A program made the position numbers and the translations under genes. This document shows positions 35,801 through 44,183 of a stretch of 64,000 bases of DNA, in pieces. Source of the DNA: Pedobacter alluvionis (lineage in GTDB: Bacteria > Bacteroidota > Bacteroidia > Sphingobacteriales > Sphingobacteriaceae); contig NZ_RCCK01000014.1 of NCBI RefSeq assembly GCF_003664035.1, positions 268,221 through 332,220 of the forward strand, written 5' to 3'. The notes under the pieces were generated by a model. It was not told the DNA's origin and did not search any database. It saw only the letters and a program-made list of their open reading frames with translations. Each line of letters opens with the position of its first letter. Position 1 is the stretch's first letter.

Positions 35801-37197
35801 TCCAGCAACCAGTGCTTCAACTCTTCCTTTTTTAACTCTTTTCCATCTATCAGTTTGATGTACGCATCAAGCACATGATGTCCAGAGTTAACCGAAGTTG
35901 TGGCAAAAGCATGTTCTATAGAAGGATGTGCCAATATCACGCGCTCTACCTCACCGAGTTCGATACGATATCCCTTAACTTTTACCTGTCTGTCTGTCCT
36001 ATAAAAGAACTCATAATTGCCATCCGCCAACTTTTCACAGAAATCTCCGGTCCGGTAGTATCTGGTTTGCTGACCTGCTGATTCTTCTAAGATGAAACTA
36101 TTGGTATTTTCATCCCCATTGGTAAGATATCCCGGACTTACACCTGGTCCGCCAATGTACAGCTCACCTCTTTGGTGCCCTGCATTTGCTAAAAAGCAAA
36201 CGGTATCTCCCAGGGGTTTGCCAATTGGAACCGACAAAGTACGGTCGAAATGAACAGACGAGGCATTTACATGAAACATCATCGCCCCAACAGTCGTTTC
36301 TGTTGGTCCATAATGATTGTAAAGCGTTTCACATGTTCTAGAAAGAAAGATGTTCTTTACCGTTTCCCAGCTTAGTTTCTCTCCACCAAGAACAATTGTT
36401 TCAATAGACTTATGGTTACATTGCTCTCCGCTATCAATTAGCGATGTAATATGAGAAGGGGTTATTTTCAGGAATGAAATTTGGTCGTCATTGATGATCT
36501 TGTTAAAAATAGCTGGGTCCGTCGATTCTATTTTATTTAATATTCGGAGCATTCCACCGGAAACAAGTGCCATCAGCACATTAGTCATCCCCAAATCAGC
36601 AGCAAATGTGGTCACGTGTGCTGCATGTAGTCTATCAGGTTGGTTCAAAACATCGAAAACTGCAAATGTATAATGTAGTACATTTTGATGACTGATTTGT
36701 ACGGCTTTAGGTTTTCCGGTAGTACCACTGGTAAGTAAGATGTAACAAATCTCAGGAAATAAGATATTGCGATTATAATCATCATAGGATATCGAAACTG
36801 CCCCATCAAGAAGCTCATGAAAAGTATATAAGCTAAATGGGAAATCCCCACATAAAGCACTATATTCTTTGCTCACAATCATGGCCTGAGGAACAATAGA
36901 ATTAATTTTATCTTTATTGATCGACGCCCCATCTTCTTCATCCAGCATCACAGGAATACCTCCGGCAAAGAGTATTCCCCAAAAGCAAATGATGCTGTCT
37001 GCATCTTTTCTACTCACACAAACAATTAAGTCACCTGGATTTATTGTTTGTGTCAAAGCAATTGAAACTTTGGCCGCCGCTAGATTCAACTCTTTATAAC
37101 TGAGCTGTTTATTTCGGTCTTTGATAGCGATACGATCAGGATTCGCTTTCGCAATTTCTATAAACAGCGCTACTAAGCTGGAATACTTAATCTGCAT
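32881..37197 (-). CDS. NRPS protein A-PCP-E-like-thioester reductase (terminal, no C domain)
   Basis: 1438 residues in four domains. A domain about 15-500: TSGTTGKPKAVQ near 156, YNHYGPTETTVG, NSNGKIDL near 484 with the catalytic Lys. PCP about 510-580, GGDSLLA with Ser near 543. An epimerase-like condensation domain about 590-1020 with HHLAIDVISW near 727, EFHGRP and FNYLGYFP, all changed from canonical HHxxxDGVSW, EGHGRE and FNYLGDF. A C-terminal SDR-type thioester reductase about 1050-1438: FLTGATGFLGAHLL, ILHAAADIN, YISTLAVAG and YEKTKYEGEA (catalytic Tyr/Lys). The A domain lacks the usual amino-binding Asp (FAADLG where FDxxxx is normal); my hand-read pocket is A-A-G-K-V-G-H-V-G-K. It has no C domain of its own; the orphan C at the end of the protein at 47508-53312 could supply it. 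It probably releases the peptide as an aldehyde or alcohol. Confidence 0.88.
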   Translation of the reverse strand: MQIKYSSLVALFIEIAKANPDRIAIKDRNKQLSYKELNLAAAKVSIALTQTINPGDLIVCVSRKDADSIICFWGILFAGGIPVMLDEEDGASINKDKINSIVPQAMIVSKEYSALCGDFPFSLYTFHELLDGAVSISYDDYNRNILFPEICYILLTSGTTGKPKAVQISHQNVLHYTFAVFDVLNQPDRLHAAHVTTFAADLGMTNVLMALVSGGMLRILNKIESTDPAIFNKIINDDQISFLKITPSHITSLIDSGEQCNHKSIETIVLGGEKLSWETVKNIFLSRTCETLYNHYGPTETTVGAMMFHVNASSVHFDRTLSVPIGKPLGDTVCFLANAGHQRGELYIGGPGVSPGYLTNGDENTNSFILEESAGQQTRYYRTGDFCEKLADGNYEFFYRTDRQVKVKGYRIELGEVERVILAHPSIEHAFATTSVNSGHHVLDAYIKLIDGKELKKEELKHWLLDKLTPYKIPGNIFFYTDTPFNSNGKIDLAALVKQFQKTELITTVNENDELDGTWAIHAAACWKKVLNVNFVSNADHFFEQGGDSLLAIQLIGKLQRLGYKIRITDLNYHPVFKEFVGLDPLRLLMEVNEKKLQDADQLTFSQHHFLSKRNFDLDYYCQSILLETKSSINTRNLAIAMNLVIQGHSQLSKTFKKKEDLNIFRNGYLARTEMGVTILARDISVSLQIQEVSAALLKEIKIEQGKLFVAHVFIDTEGNDYLFMACHHLAIDVISWNIIIDELLDYYEQTGNNKQVVVARENAVAEFYTALNHKKYVPGASFQSNYQPLHKLPVLQQYSSNDDERIGQFNLELNDKISYLLRHLDEKQSKSTVSGYLLSAFASALMEKINRHEITVDVEFHGRPQHKDLPDLSRSVAWWALTMPVNIRTAELQPEITSSLIDKIALSANDLNLYKMNFDGIGSGRADILFNYLGYFPEKFGNESIEMKPAHFNSGLTRSIQAQQEYKIYFTCRFIGESIMLDIHYQSKYFSRDFIKTLLQEFIVVLKDSLNPHDYPDGLQAAIRDAGLVSIGQPLHQLKQSASVQTNQQPKTVFLTGATGFLGAHLLNELVQEKSILVYCLVRGGTQQEAEERLKEVFAYYFEDLVLNKEKVRIVRGDLSKEHLGMSTSSLRVIVEEADLILHAAADINLLKDYFGLKETNINALGKLIDIAKTGKKKTFHYISTLAVAGYLSNGSHKDFAEDDFNIGQSFMSDYEKTKYEGEAIIRSFYENGGTGKIYRVGHIAAESSTGKFQWNIEQNRIFQIIQGAMLLEKIPRNYTEEISFSYVDVVAKGIVEFCLGKDSDFDDCVHIENPYAISFPKIIDMLKNIGFNIEFLDLMHFNREVEMYRGNDDEKSIVHLMDNWVQRYIRTPRCINYIHKRSIDSLAKKGIYFPETTLSWFSKMIQQGIVSGYFKSRSDGINENISFKLDLVNKYP

Positions 37198-37263
37198 ACA
37201 AATAATTTAAATGTAATGAATGTATATTTCGATCAGGAAATATTTTCCTGTTAGATGTAAAAT

Positions 37264-38037
37264 TTAAGGATAGGCCTGGCGTGTAGGTCTTATGGAAATA
37301 TTGTCAAGATTTACATTTCCGGGCAGAGAAAGTAAAAAACCAATCACTTCTGCAACATCCCTGGCAATCAATACCGGTCCGATTTCTTTTTCATATCCGC
37401 TAAACCACTCCATATTATACCCACCGGTTTGCTGAAAACTTGTGCTTACAATTCCCGGTTCAATCAGCGATACCCTGATTCCTTTTGGTCCGATATCCCT
37501 TCTTAAAGCTTCAGTAATACCATGGGCTGCAAATTTTGTAGAACCGTAAACAGGATTAAAAGGTGAGACGTTGCGGCCAATTGAAGAACCTATAACAACA
37601 ATATCAAGTGGATTCTGAATGTAATCGTAGTTTTCGCTTAGCTGCTCGATCATCGCATTTGTGATTGCTCTTAGCTGATGTAAAAGTCCTTTAATATTGG
37701 TGTTAATTAAATCGTCCCACTGCATTGCATCGGAAGTAGTAAGGGTGCCAGGCAATCCGCGTCCTGCACAAGCTATAAATGCACTGGGTAAACTTCCCCA
37801 GGCAACCTGACCTGCTTTTATGCAGGCTTCAGTAACTGTTGCATTTGCAATATCTCCGGTAACAATCAACGATATTTTTTCATTGGCAATTTCATCAACA
37901 ATGTTTGCTACTTCTCTGAGCTTATGAGGATCCCTGCCTGTAAGAATCATTTTATATTTTCTTTCGGCTAAACTAATAGCAGTCGCCTTTCCGATACCTG
38001 ATCCAGCTCCTGTAATTATTACTATTCTTTGTTTCAT
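37264..38037 (-). CDS. Short-chain dehydrogenase/reductase (SDR)
   Basis: Classical SDR of 257 residues: NAD(P) motif ITGAGSGIGKATAISL at the N-terminus, ACAGRG (NAG equivalent), VIGSSIGRN (catalytic Ser) and YGSTKFAAHG (Tyr/Lys). It has no transit signal, so it is cytoplasmic. Arg in TGRDPHKL after strand 2 favours NADP(H). It overlaps the small membrane-protein gene by 4 bp and precedes the reductase NRPS by 66 bp. It may act on the aldehyde released by the reductase domain, or on a hydroxyl or keto group of a building block. This is inference from position. Confidence 0.85.
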   Translation of the reverse strand: MKQRIVIITGAGSGIGKATAISLAERKYKMILTGRDPHKLREVANIVDEIANEKISLIVTGDIANATVTEACIKAGQVAWGSLPSAFIACAGRGLPGTLTTSDAMQWDDLINTNIKGLLHQLRAITNAMIEQLSENYDYIQNPLDIVVIGSSIGRNVSPFNPVYGSTKFAAHGITEALRRDIGPKGIRVSLIEPGIVSTSFQQTGGYNMEWFSGYEKEIGPVLIARDVAEVIGFLLSLPGNVNLDNISIRPTRQAYP

Positions 38038-38432
38038 ATCGCGTCATATTTTTTTAACCCGTTTAACTCCCTTACTTCAAAAAGACTTCCACCTGTAAAA
38101 AGTGACAATCCGGTCAAAATCCCGCCTATCAATCCTGTTAGTAACATTAATACGAATTTCGGGAGAGAAATAAGCATGGCAATTCTGTTTAAAACATGAC
38201 CATCCAGTACAAAATCGAAATAGATGTTACCGAAGAGCCATACCAAAAAGCCCGACAGAAATCCTATAGAAAACAAGGATACTTTCCATCGAAGACGGTT
38301 AACTATTATTCCCCATATAAAAACTGGAATGACAAAAAACCACCAGGGATTTTCTATAAGAATAGCAGACAAAAACAATAGCACAATACTTATACAAATG
38401 GTGATCAGATTATTAATTAAATTTTTATTCAT
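38034..38432 (-). CDS. Small four-helix membrane protein of the NRPS operon
   Basis: A 132-residue protein with about four hydrophobic helices (LITICISIVLLFLSAIL, WWFFVIPVFIWGIIV, VSLFSIGFLSGFLVWLF and FVLMLLTGLIGGILTGLSLF) and short charged ends. No family is recognised. Its stop codon overlaps the SDR start, so it is translated as part of the operon. It could help export, immunity or membrane anchoring; nothing in the sequence decides. Confidence 0.6.
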   Translation of the reverse strand: MNKNLINNLITICISIVLLFLSAILIENPWWFFVIPVFIWGIIVNRLRWKVSLFSIGFLSGFLVWLFGNIYFDFVLDGHVLNRIAMLISLPKFVLMLLTGLIGGILTGLSLFTGGSLFEVRELNGLKKYDAI

Positions 38433-38452
38433 TTGAGCTAATTTTATTTTTC

Positions 38453-40858
38453 TTATTTATTGGTGTTTTTTTGTGCTTCTTCCTGCGACATGTAAAAATT
38501 CAATTCATAATATTTACCCTTGGTCCAGTCGGTTAAAAAATCATCATAATTAGGGCTACCTATGTTACCAGATTGACCACCTGGATAAATCCCATAAGCT
38601 TTTGGCCGGTCTCCTAAAGCTACAATCATTCTCCAGGAAGGGCCCCAGTTCTTCGAAATTGCATTAACAGCTTCCGGATGCCCCGAAGAGCTAATGTTCA
38701 TTCTGCTAAAAGCATCTATATTACTGAGGTGCATTACATTAATTTTATTATATGCCCCCCATTTCGAATTATCTGTACTTTTAATACCATTATACGTAGT
38801 AACTGCTTTGATTAAAGCTCCGGTGATAATCGCTGTGATGTTTTCTCTTTTTCCAGATATCGGTGTATAAAAATATTTTCCTTCCGGACTATTCTTGATC
38901 ATATTAAGTAATACATAGTCGTCTGGTGCTTTTGTATAAAATGGAAATATCTTCAGTTCCTCCCAAGCTGCTTCCTTAATATTTTTCCACCAGAATTCGA
39001 ATAACAATGCATTAACATCATTGAAATCATAAGTTCCCTTCCAGTTATGTAATGTGGATATTTTGTGGAGCTGTTCCTTATTCAGGCTCCGTAAATCAAC
39101 ATGATTAAGCAATAGCGGCAAAGCGTCTAGCGAAAATTTATTTACATTATCTAATTGAATCGCCTCCATATCTTTGATATCAAAATCATTGTGACTGGCA
39201 AGAAGCTGTTGAATCCGATTTGCACGAATCTCACTATAGTATCCACTATAATAGTAGGGATAATCCTTTCCGGTGGGATGTTGATTTGCCGAAAGCACAT
39301 AATTTGACGATGGATTCAATAAACCAGGCAAACTATCAACCGGAATATACCCCCTTTGTAAAAGCCGACTTCGTGTTCCATCCAATATAAAACGCCCCTC
39401 TGCAGCTTCTCTCCTTGCTAACTTTCCCTGATGATTAATTGCAATTGTATTGTCCTTACATGCGAAAGTAAAATTCTGTATAGGGCTGGAGAAATTTGCT
39501 ATTGCATTTTTATAGTCGCTATATCTTTTTGCTTTGTTTAATTTGATGAAAGTGCTGAACTCATTAGAAGGACGATGTAATTCCCATTTAAGCGCTGAGT
39601 TTTTTAATCCTCCTTGATTTCCAGCAAAGTTTTTATCATAAACTACAGGTCCTTGTGGTGCACGATAAATTGTATCATAAAATGACGGCTGATTTTTCCG
39701 CTTTATTTCAACAACAGAAGACTCAAGCTTCTTCCATTTTCCATCCATTTCATACTTTTTATAGTCGTTGGTGATTTTCAGTTTATACCAATCTTTAACA
39801 TCATCCGCACCATTTGTAATGCCCCAGGCGATATCCTCATTGAAGCCAATAATTACAGCTGGTGTTCCGGGAATTGACACGCCATATACATTCGTTCCGG
39901 GACAGGTAAGCTGCATTTCCATCCAAATGGCAGGCAGGGATAGATTTAAATGTGGATCACTACACAAGATTGGAAATCCGGATTTTGTTTTATTACCCGA
40001 AACAGCCCAGCTGTTACTGCCAAGTTTGGGGTTATAAGTACTTGGATTTACCATTGTACCGGCTGCCATAAACCCAAAGTTGAGGTAATCAGGTTTTTTT
40101 GTAAATACAAGATCAGGATTGATAACCTTTTTCTGTTCGCCCATTACCGGCGTTATAGGTCCGAAATAACTAGGATATAATTTATTGAAGTTTTCCTCTC
40201 CCAGAGCCATCATCATGCCAGACATGCTTAGGTCATCATCATATCCAGTTAATGTACTCGTAAGGTTTTTCATGATCAATACCGTTTTTAAATTAGACCA
40301 TTCCTCCGGTTTATAATCCATTATTTTATATTCCAACGGGGTATTTTTATAATCTAATTTTTTTATATATGCATTTACTCCTTTAGTATATGCTGTTAAA
40401 GCGGCCAGCGTTTCGGAATCTTTCTCTATCATTTTCAACGATGCTTTGGCTGCTGATAAAATACCTATACGTCTTTGATTTCGATCATATTCCAGAAAAC
40501 GGTTTCCAAGAATTTCTGAAAGACGACCAGCAGCTGCATCACTTATAAAATCCATTTGCCATAATCTAAACTGAGCAGTAATGTATCCCTGAGCGAAATA
40601 CATGTCATCTGAGCCTTTGGCATAAATGTGTGGTACACTCCGCTGATCGAAGTATATATTTACTGCTGCTTTCAGGCCTTCTTCTTCAAGTTTTATAGTA
40701 TTTCTTTTCTGTTTTGATTCTCCGTTTCTTACAGCCCCAGAAAAAGGATTTAAAAGTTTACCCATGGGCGGAATACTGAATAATTGCTGCGATAAGGCTG
40801 CAATTAATAATATCATACTCATTAGCGGGAATAGAAAACTGATTTTGATTTTTTTCAT
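38453..40858 (-). CDS. Penicillin-acylase-type Ntn hydrolase
   Basis: Exported amidase of the penicillin acylase family (as PvdQ and AHL acylases), cutting an acyl chain or amide. About 800 residues, the usual size of an uncut precursor. The N-terminus has one hydrophobic signal/anchor (ISFLFPLMSMILLIAALS). The alpha-chain block is VNIYFDQRSVPHIYAKGSDD with FAQGYITAQFRLWQMD. The autocleavage site is LGSNSWAVSG: cleavage before that Ser frees the nucleophile of the beta chain. PHLNLSLPAIWME and GFNEDIAWGITN follow. The start at 40858 (MKKIKIS) looks more natural than the ATG at 40882. Being in an NRPS operon beside a PvdE/SyrD-like exporter, it probably matures or hydrolyses the peptide outside the cytoplasm. 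Confidence 0.87.
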   Translation of the reverse strand: MKKIKISFLFPLMSMILLIAALSQQLFSIPPMGKLLNPFSGAVRNGESKQKRNTIKLEEEGLKAAVNIYFDQRSVPHIYAKGSDDMYFAQGYITAQFRLWQMDFISDAAAGRLSEILGNRFLEYDRNQRRIGILSAAKASLKMIEKDSETLAALTAYTKGVNAYIKKLDYKNTPLEYKIMDYKPEEWSNLKTVLIMKNLTSTLTGYDDDLSMSGMMMALGEENFNKLYPSYFGPITPVMGEQKKVINPDLVFTKKPDYLNFGFMAAGTMVNPSTYNPKLGSNSWAVSGNKTKSGFPILCSDPHLNLSLPAIWMEMQLTCPGTNVYGVSIPGTPAVIIGFNEDIAWGITNGADDVKDWYKLKITNDYKKYEMDGKWKKLESSVVEIKRKNQPSFYDTIYRAPQGPVVYDKNFAGNQGGLKNSALKWELHRPSNEFSTFIKLNKAKRYSDYKNAIANFSSPIQNFTFACKDNTIAINHQGKLARREAAEGRFILDGTRSRLLQRGYIPVDSLPGLLNPSSNYVLSANQHPTGKDYPYYYSGYYSEIRANRIQQLLASHNDFDIKDMEAIQLDNVNKFSLDALPLLLNHVDLRSLNKEQLHKISTLHNWKGTYDFNDVNALLFEFWWKNIKEAAWEELKIFPFYTKAPDDYVLLNMIKNSPEGKYFYTPISGKRENITAIITGALIKAVTTYNGIKSTDNSKWGAYNKINVMHLSNIDAFSRMNISSSGHPEAVNAISKNWGPSWRMIVALGDRPKAYGIYPGGQSGNIGSPNYDDFLTDWTKGKYYELNFYMSQEEAQKNTNK

Positions 40859-40945
40859 AAAATTGATATAAGGTTTAGGCAATAAATGGCTGCCAGATTA
40901 AATGTTATAATTTATCCGGTTCGATGAATAGCAAAAGGTATAATC

Positions 40946-43384
40946 TTAATTTTGCCCTTTCAGACGCTTACTTTCCGATTCAGCAGAAGTGGTTCTTTTA
41001 CGAGCCTGCTTAACCGTTTTTTCTCCAAAACGATATGTAAAAGAAAGTCTGAGTTGACGGCTTTCAGTTTGAAAATGAGACCTTAAGTAAGTGCCAGAAA
41101 AATTTATTAACCCATTAGTTCTTAGTGTATTGAACACATCCGTAACCAATAATTTGAAAATAGCGTTATCATTAAATAATTTCTTTTGGATGCCATAATC
41201 AAGTGTCCACATCCCCCCATACCTTGTAGCCCCATTTAATGAAGGCCCATTATAATATGTGGTTAATTGAGTAGACCAACTTTTAGGTAAAACAAATGTA
41301 TTATCGTTGTAAATGAAAAGTTTTGTTTGATCAATATCCAGAATTGCCTTATTTAGATTACCTGCAAATCTTGTATTGCTAATACTCAGAAAACTATAAT
41401 TGCTCCACCATTTGGTAATACTAAACTGTGCAGTAACCCCTAAATTAAATACATTTTGAACGGGTATATTTTTAACCGTTTGGATACTCTTATTACCTGC
41501 AAGCGTATCCAGTACCTGGGTAAAATAATCCTTTACATGGCTATAGCCGGCAATGGCTGTTATTATCTTGTATTTGTAGGTAAATTGATAATTATCGGTA
41601 TACTGAGGTTTTAAAAATGAATTACCCTGGCTGAATGTTAGTTCATCCAATGGGGTAATAAAAGGATTAAGATCCTCATAACTTGGCCGATCAATACGCC
41701 TGCTATAACTAAACCCTAGTGAGCTGTATTTATTAATAACCAGGTTAATCGATCCATTTGGGAAAAGGTTTGTATAACTTGTATCAACATTGCGGTAATT
41801 ACTTGCCATTATTGTGGTTAAACCGCCATTTGCAGCAGTTTGCTCAGCACGTAAACCAATTTGAAAATTGATTTTCTTGAAATCTCGATTATAGCTTAAA
41901 TAAGCTGCAGAAACCTTTTCTTTATAAGAGAAATCTCTCGTTTGAGCAGGATCAAGTACTTCCGGGTTGGAATTTTTTGCATTAAAGTACTGAAAACTGT
42001 TGCGAGTGCTTACATCGTTATAGTTTAAACCAAAACTTAGTTTTCCTGATAGCGCTTTCTGTTCATAATCGGCCTTTATTGACTTAATATCAATATCTGT
42101 TGATGCCGAGGTTCTGATATTATTTTTTCTTATCAAACTATTATCCGGACGAACAAATTCATTAGGTAGCAATGCATTCAGATCATTTTTAAACGAAGTG
42201 TAATCGGCATCTATACCTAAACTTCTTCCCTCGGCATCCTGGTATTGATAATTACCATTATAATTGATTCTCCTTAGATTTTTAGTTTGGTTATTACTGG
42301 AATTTAAAATGGAGTCGAGCACATTTGTTCCCGTGTAAATATTGGTTGAGCTCTGGCTCGTAAACGGGCCATTCTGCAGTCCGCCATTGATCAGAAAGCC
42401 TAGAGTGCTTTTGCCTGATAAAAATAAATCAATGCCCCCTCTATAATTATGATTATCGTTTGTTCTGGTATAAATAGCGCTTTGGTCAAGCGTGGTAATT
42501 ACATTATTGTTATTTACCTCTCTAAAGAAATCCGATAGGGTACGGTTTTTTCCATATTGATAACCATAGCTACCAAAAACATTATACTTTTTATCTCTAT
42601 AATTTAAATTTATGGAACCATCATACTTGGGGGTATGGGCAAAGCTTGATGTAAAACTTACATTGCCATTAAAACCAAGTGATTTATCTTTTTTCAATCT
42701 AATGTTGATAATCCCGGCATTTCCCGCCGCAGGATACTTTGCAGAAGGATTCGTAATAATTTCTATCGCATCAATGCTGGAAGATTGAATACCAGTTAGT
42801 ACAGATGCAAGATCACTTCCTCCTAAATTAGTTGGTTTTCCGTCGATGTAAACCGAAACCCCATTTTTACCGTTAACAGATATCCGGCTATTATCAACCC
42901 TTACCATTGGAGATTTTCCGAGCAGTTCTAATGCGTTAGAGCCTACTGCATTTATACTGGAAGAAACATTCAGGATCATACGATCTGCCCGAACCTCAAC
43001 AAGTGGTTTAATAGCTTTTATTTCTACTGCAGCCAGATCCTGCCCTTTGGATTTTAGTTTAATATTACCTGCATCAAACCGCTCCTGACCAACAGGTATA
43101 ATGATAATTTCAGAACGGTAACTATTGAATCCCAGGCTGGAAACCTTTAAAAAATAACCGCCGTTTTTAATAAAATCAAATGAAAACTGTCCATTATTAT
43201 CAGATGGAATAATTTTAACAACAACTGAATCTTTCAGATTAAGTAAGGTTACGCTGCTGCCCGGTATAGGTTTATTTTCCTCATCAACTATTTTACCAGA
43301 TATGATAGTACTACTAGACTGCGCAAAAATATTTGATGTGGCAAGAAATAATAAAAAAAATATAATAACAAGTAATTTTCTCAT
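40946..43384 (-). CDS. Outer-membrane beta-barrel protein with regulatory-like and plug-like domains
   Basis: 812 residues with signal peptide (VIIFFLLFLATSNIFAQ). An N-terminal carboxypeptidase-regulatory-like (CnaB-type) domain, about 22-110, begins IISGKIVDEENKPIPGSSVT. A plug-like domain follows, about 120-225 (LELLGKSPMVRVDNSRISV, then VSVYIDGKPTNLGGSDL), and a long barrel to a C-terminus with RLSFTYRFGE. It resembles the OMP_b-brl_3 type related to TonB-dependent receptors. It lacks the SusC features and no SusD partner adjoins. Within this operon it may pass the product or a metal-bound form across the outer membrane. Confidence 0.8.
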   Translation of the reverse strand: MRKLLVIIFFLLFLATSNIFAQSSSTIISGKIVDEENKPIPGSSVTLLNLKDSVVVKIIPSDNNGQFSFDFIKNGGYFLKVSSLGFNSYRSEIIIIPVGQERFDAGNIKLKSKGQDLAAVEIKAIKPLVEVRADRMILNVSSSINAVGSNALELLGKSPMVRVDNSRISVNGKNGVSVYIDGKPTNLGGSDLASVLTGIQSSSIDAIEIITNPSAKYPAAGNAGIINIRLKKDKSLGFNGNVSFTSSFAHTPKYDGSINLNYRDKKYNVFGSYGYQYGKNRTLSDFFREVNNNNVITTLDQSAIYTRTNDNHNYRGGIDLFLSGKSTLGFLINGGLQNGPFTSQSSTNIYTGTNVLDSILNSSNNQTKNLRRINYNGNYQYQDAEGRSLGIDADYTSFKNDLNALLPNEFVRPDNSLIRKNNIRTSASTDIDIKSIKADYEQKALSGKLSFGLNYNDVSTRNSFQYFNAKNSNPEVLDPAQTRDFSYKEKVSAAYLSYNRDFKKINFQIGLRAEQTAANGGLTTIMASNYRNVDTSYTNLFPNGSINLVINKYSSLGFSYSRRIDRPSYEDLNPFITPLDELTFSQGNSFLKPQYTDNYQFTYKYKIITAIAGYSHVKDYFTQVLDTLAGNKSIQTVKNIPVQNVFNLGVTAQFSITKWWSNYSFLSISNTRFAGNLNKAILDIDQTKLFIYNDNTFVLPKSWSTQLTTYYNGPSLNGATRYGGMWTLDYGIQKKLFNDNAIFKLLVTDVFNTLRTNGLINFSGTYLRSHFQTESRQLRLSFTYRFGEKTVKQARKRTTSAESESKRLKGQN

Positions 43385-43451
43385 GGGTTTTAGCTTAGGT
43401 AGTTTAATTTATTTATAAATTGTTTTCTTAATAATTAGAGATAAGAATTGT

Positions 43452-44168
43452 TTAAATTAATTGTTTTCGTTTTTGAAGCAGATATTTCGCATAACATTGC
43501 TTCAGAATTTTTGCTATTTGAGCAGAATGTTGATGAATAAAAAAATGATTTCCTTCTAATACCTGATGTTCGAAAGTACTCGTTGTAAATTTTTTCCAAT
43601 TTCTGATTTCATTCACATGTTCCTCTTCAGTCCCCATCATCGCGAACAAAGGAGTATTTACTGGAGTTTCGTCTTTCATATTATTGTTTTCTGCTATTTT
43701 AAAATCCGTTCTTAAAATCGGTTCAAAAAATTCCATCAGCTCTTTGTCTTCCATAACTTCTGCAGGCACTCCACCAAGCTTAGCCAAAGCGGCCATAAAG
43801 CCTTCGTTATCTAGCAAATATGTTGTTTTACCTTCACTAATGCCAGGCCCTGCATTACCACTAACTATTAAATAAGCGGGCTGAATGCCTGCATTTTCAA
43901 GTAAGTTGGCCACCCGTAATGTTAGTTTTGCCCCCATACTGTGGCCATATATTAAGAAATCGCCACCGCTCAGCTTAGAGATAAGCTGCTTAAGAATATC
44001 TTGAGCTGCTGTGTCGAAATCAGTTAGTAAATCTTCATTAACTCTTTTTCCCCGGCCAGGTAATTCAAGTGGTATAACTGAGAAATCATTCAAATAAGGG
44101 AGTAAGAACTGGAAGGAATGGCAATTGCCGCCAGCAAAGTGCAATAAAAATAATTGTGGTTTCTTCAT
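43452..44168 (-). CDS. Type II (editing) thioesterase
   Basis: Stand-alone alpha/beta-hydrolase of 238 residues that frees misprimed or stalled acyl groups from PCP domains. The start FLLHFAGGNCHSFQFLLPYL is typical, with PLELPGRGKR, the nucleophile motif IYGHSMGAKLTLRVA (Ser) and the catalytic His in VLEGNHFFIHQ; the Asp is probably in the loop MMGTEEEH region or just before. Length and placement between the exporter and barrel genes are normal for NRPS clusters. It is not a chain-releasing TE. Confidence 0.88.
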   Translation of the reverse strand: MKKPQLFLLHFAGGNCHSFQFLLPYLNDFSVIPLELPGRGKRVNEDLLTDFDTAAQDILKQLISKLSGGDFLIYGHSMGAKLTLRVANLLENAGIQPAYLIVSGNAGPGISEGKTTYLLDNEGFMAALAKLGGVPAEVMEDKELMEFFEPILRTDFKIAENNNMKDETPVNTPLFAMMGTEEEHVNEIRNWKKFTTSTFEHQVLEGNHFFIHQHSAQIAKILKQCYAKYLLQKRKQLI

Positions 44169-44183
44169 TTTACTAAATATTGA

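Noticed and set aside
43452..44168. Chain-releasing thioesterase of the NRPS
   Set aside because: It is a stand-alone type II enzyme by sequence; release is better explained by the C-terminal reductase domain of the protein at 32881-37197.
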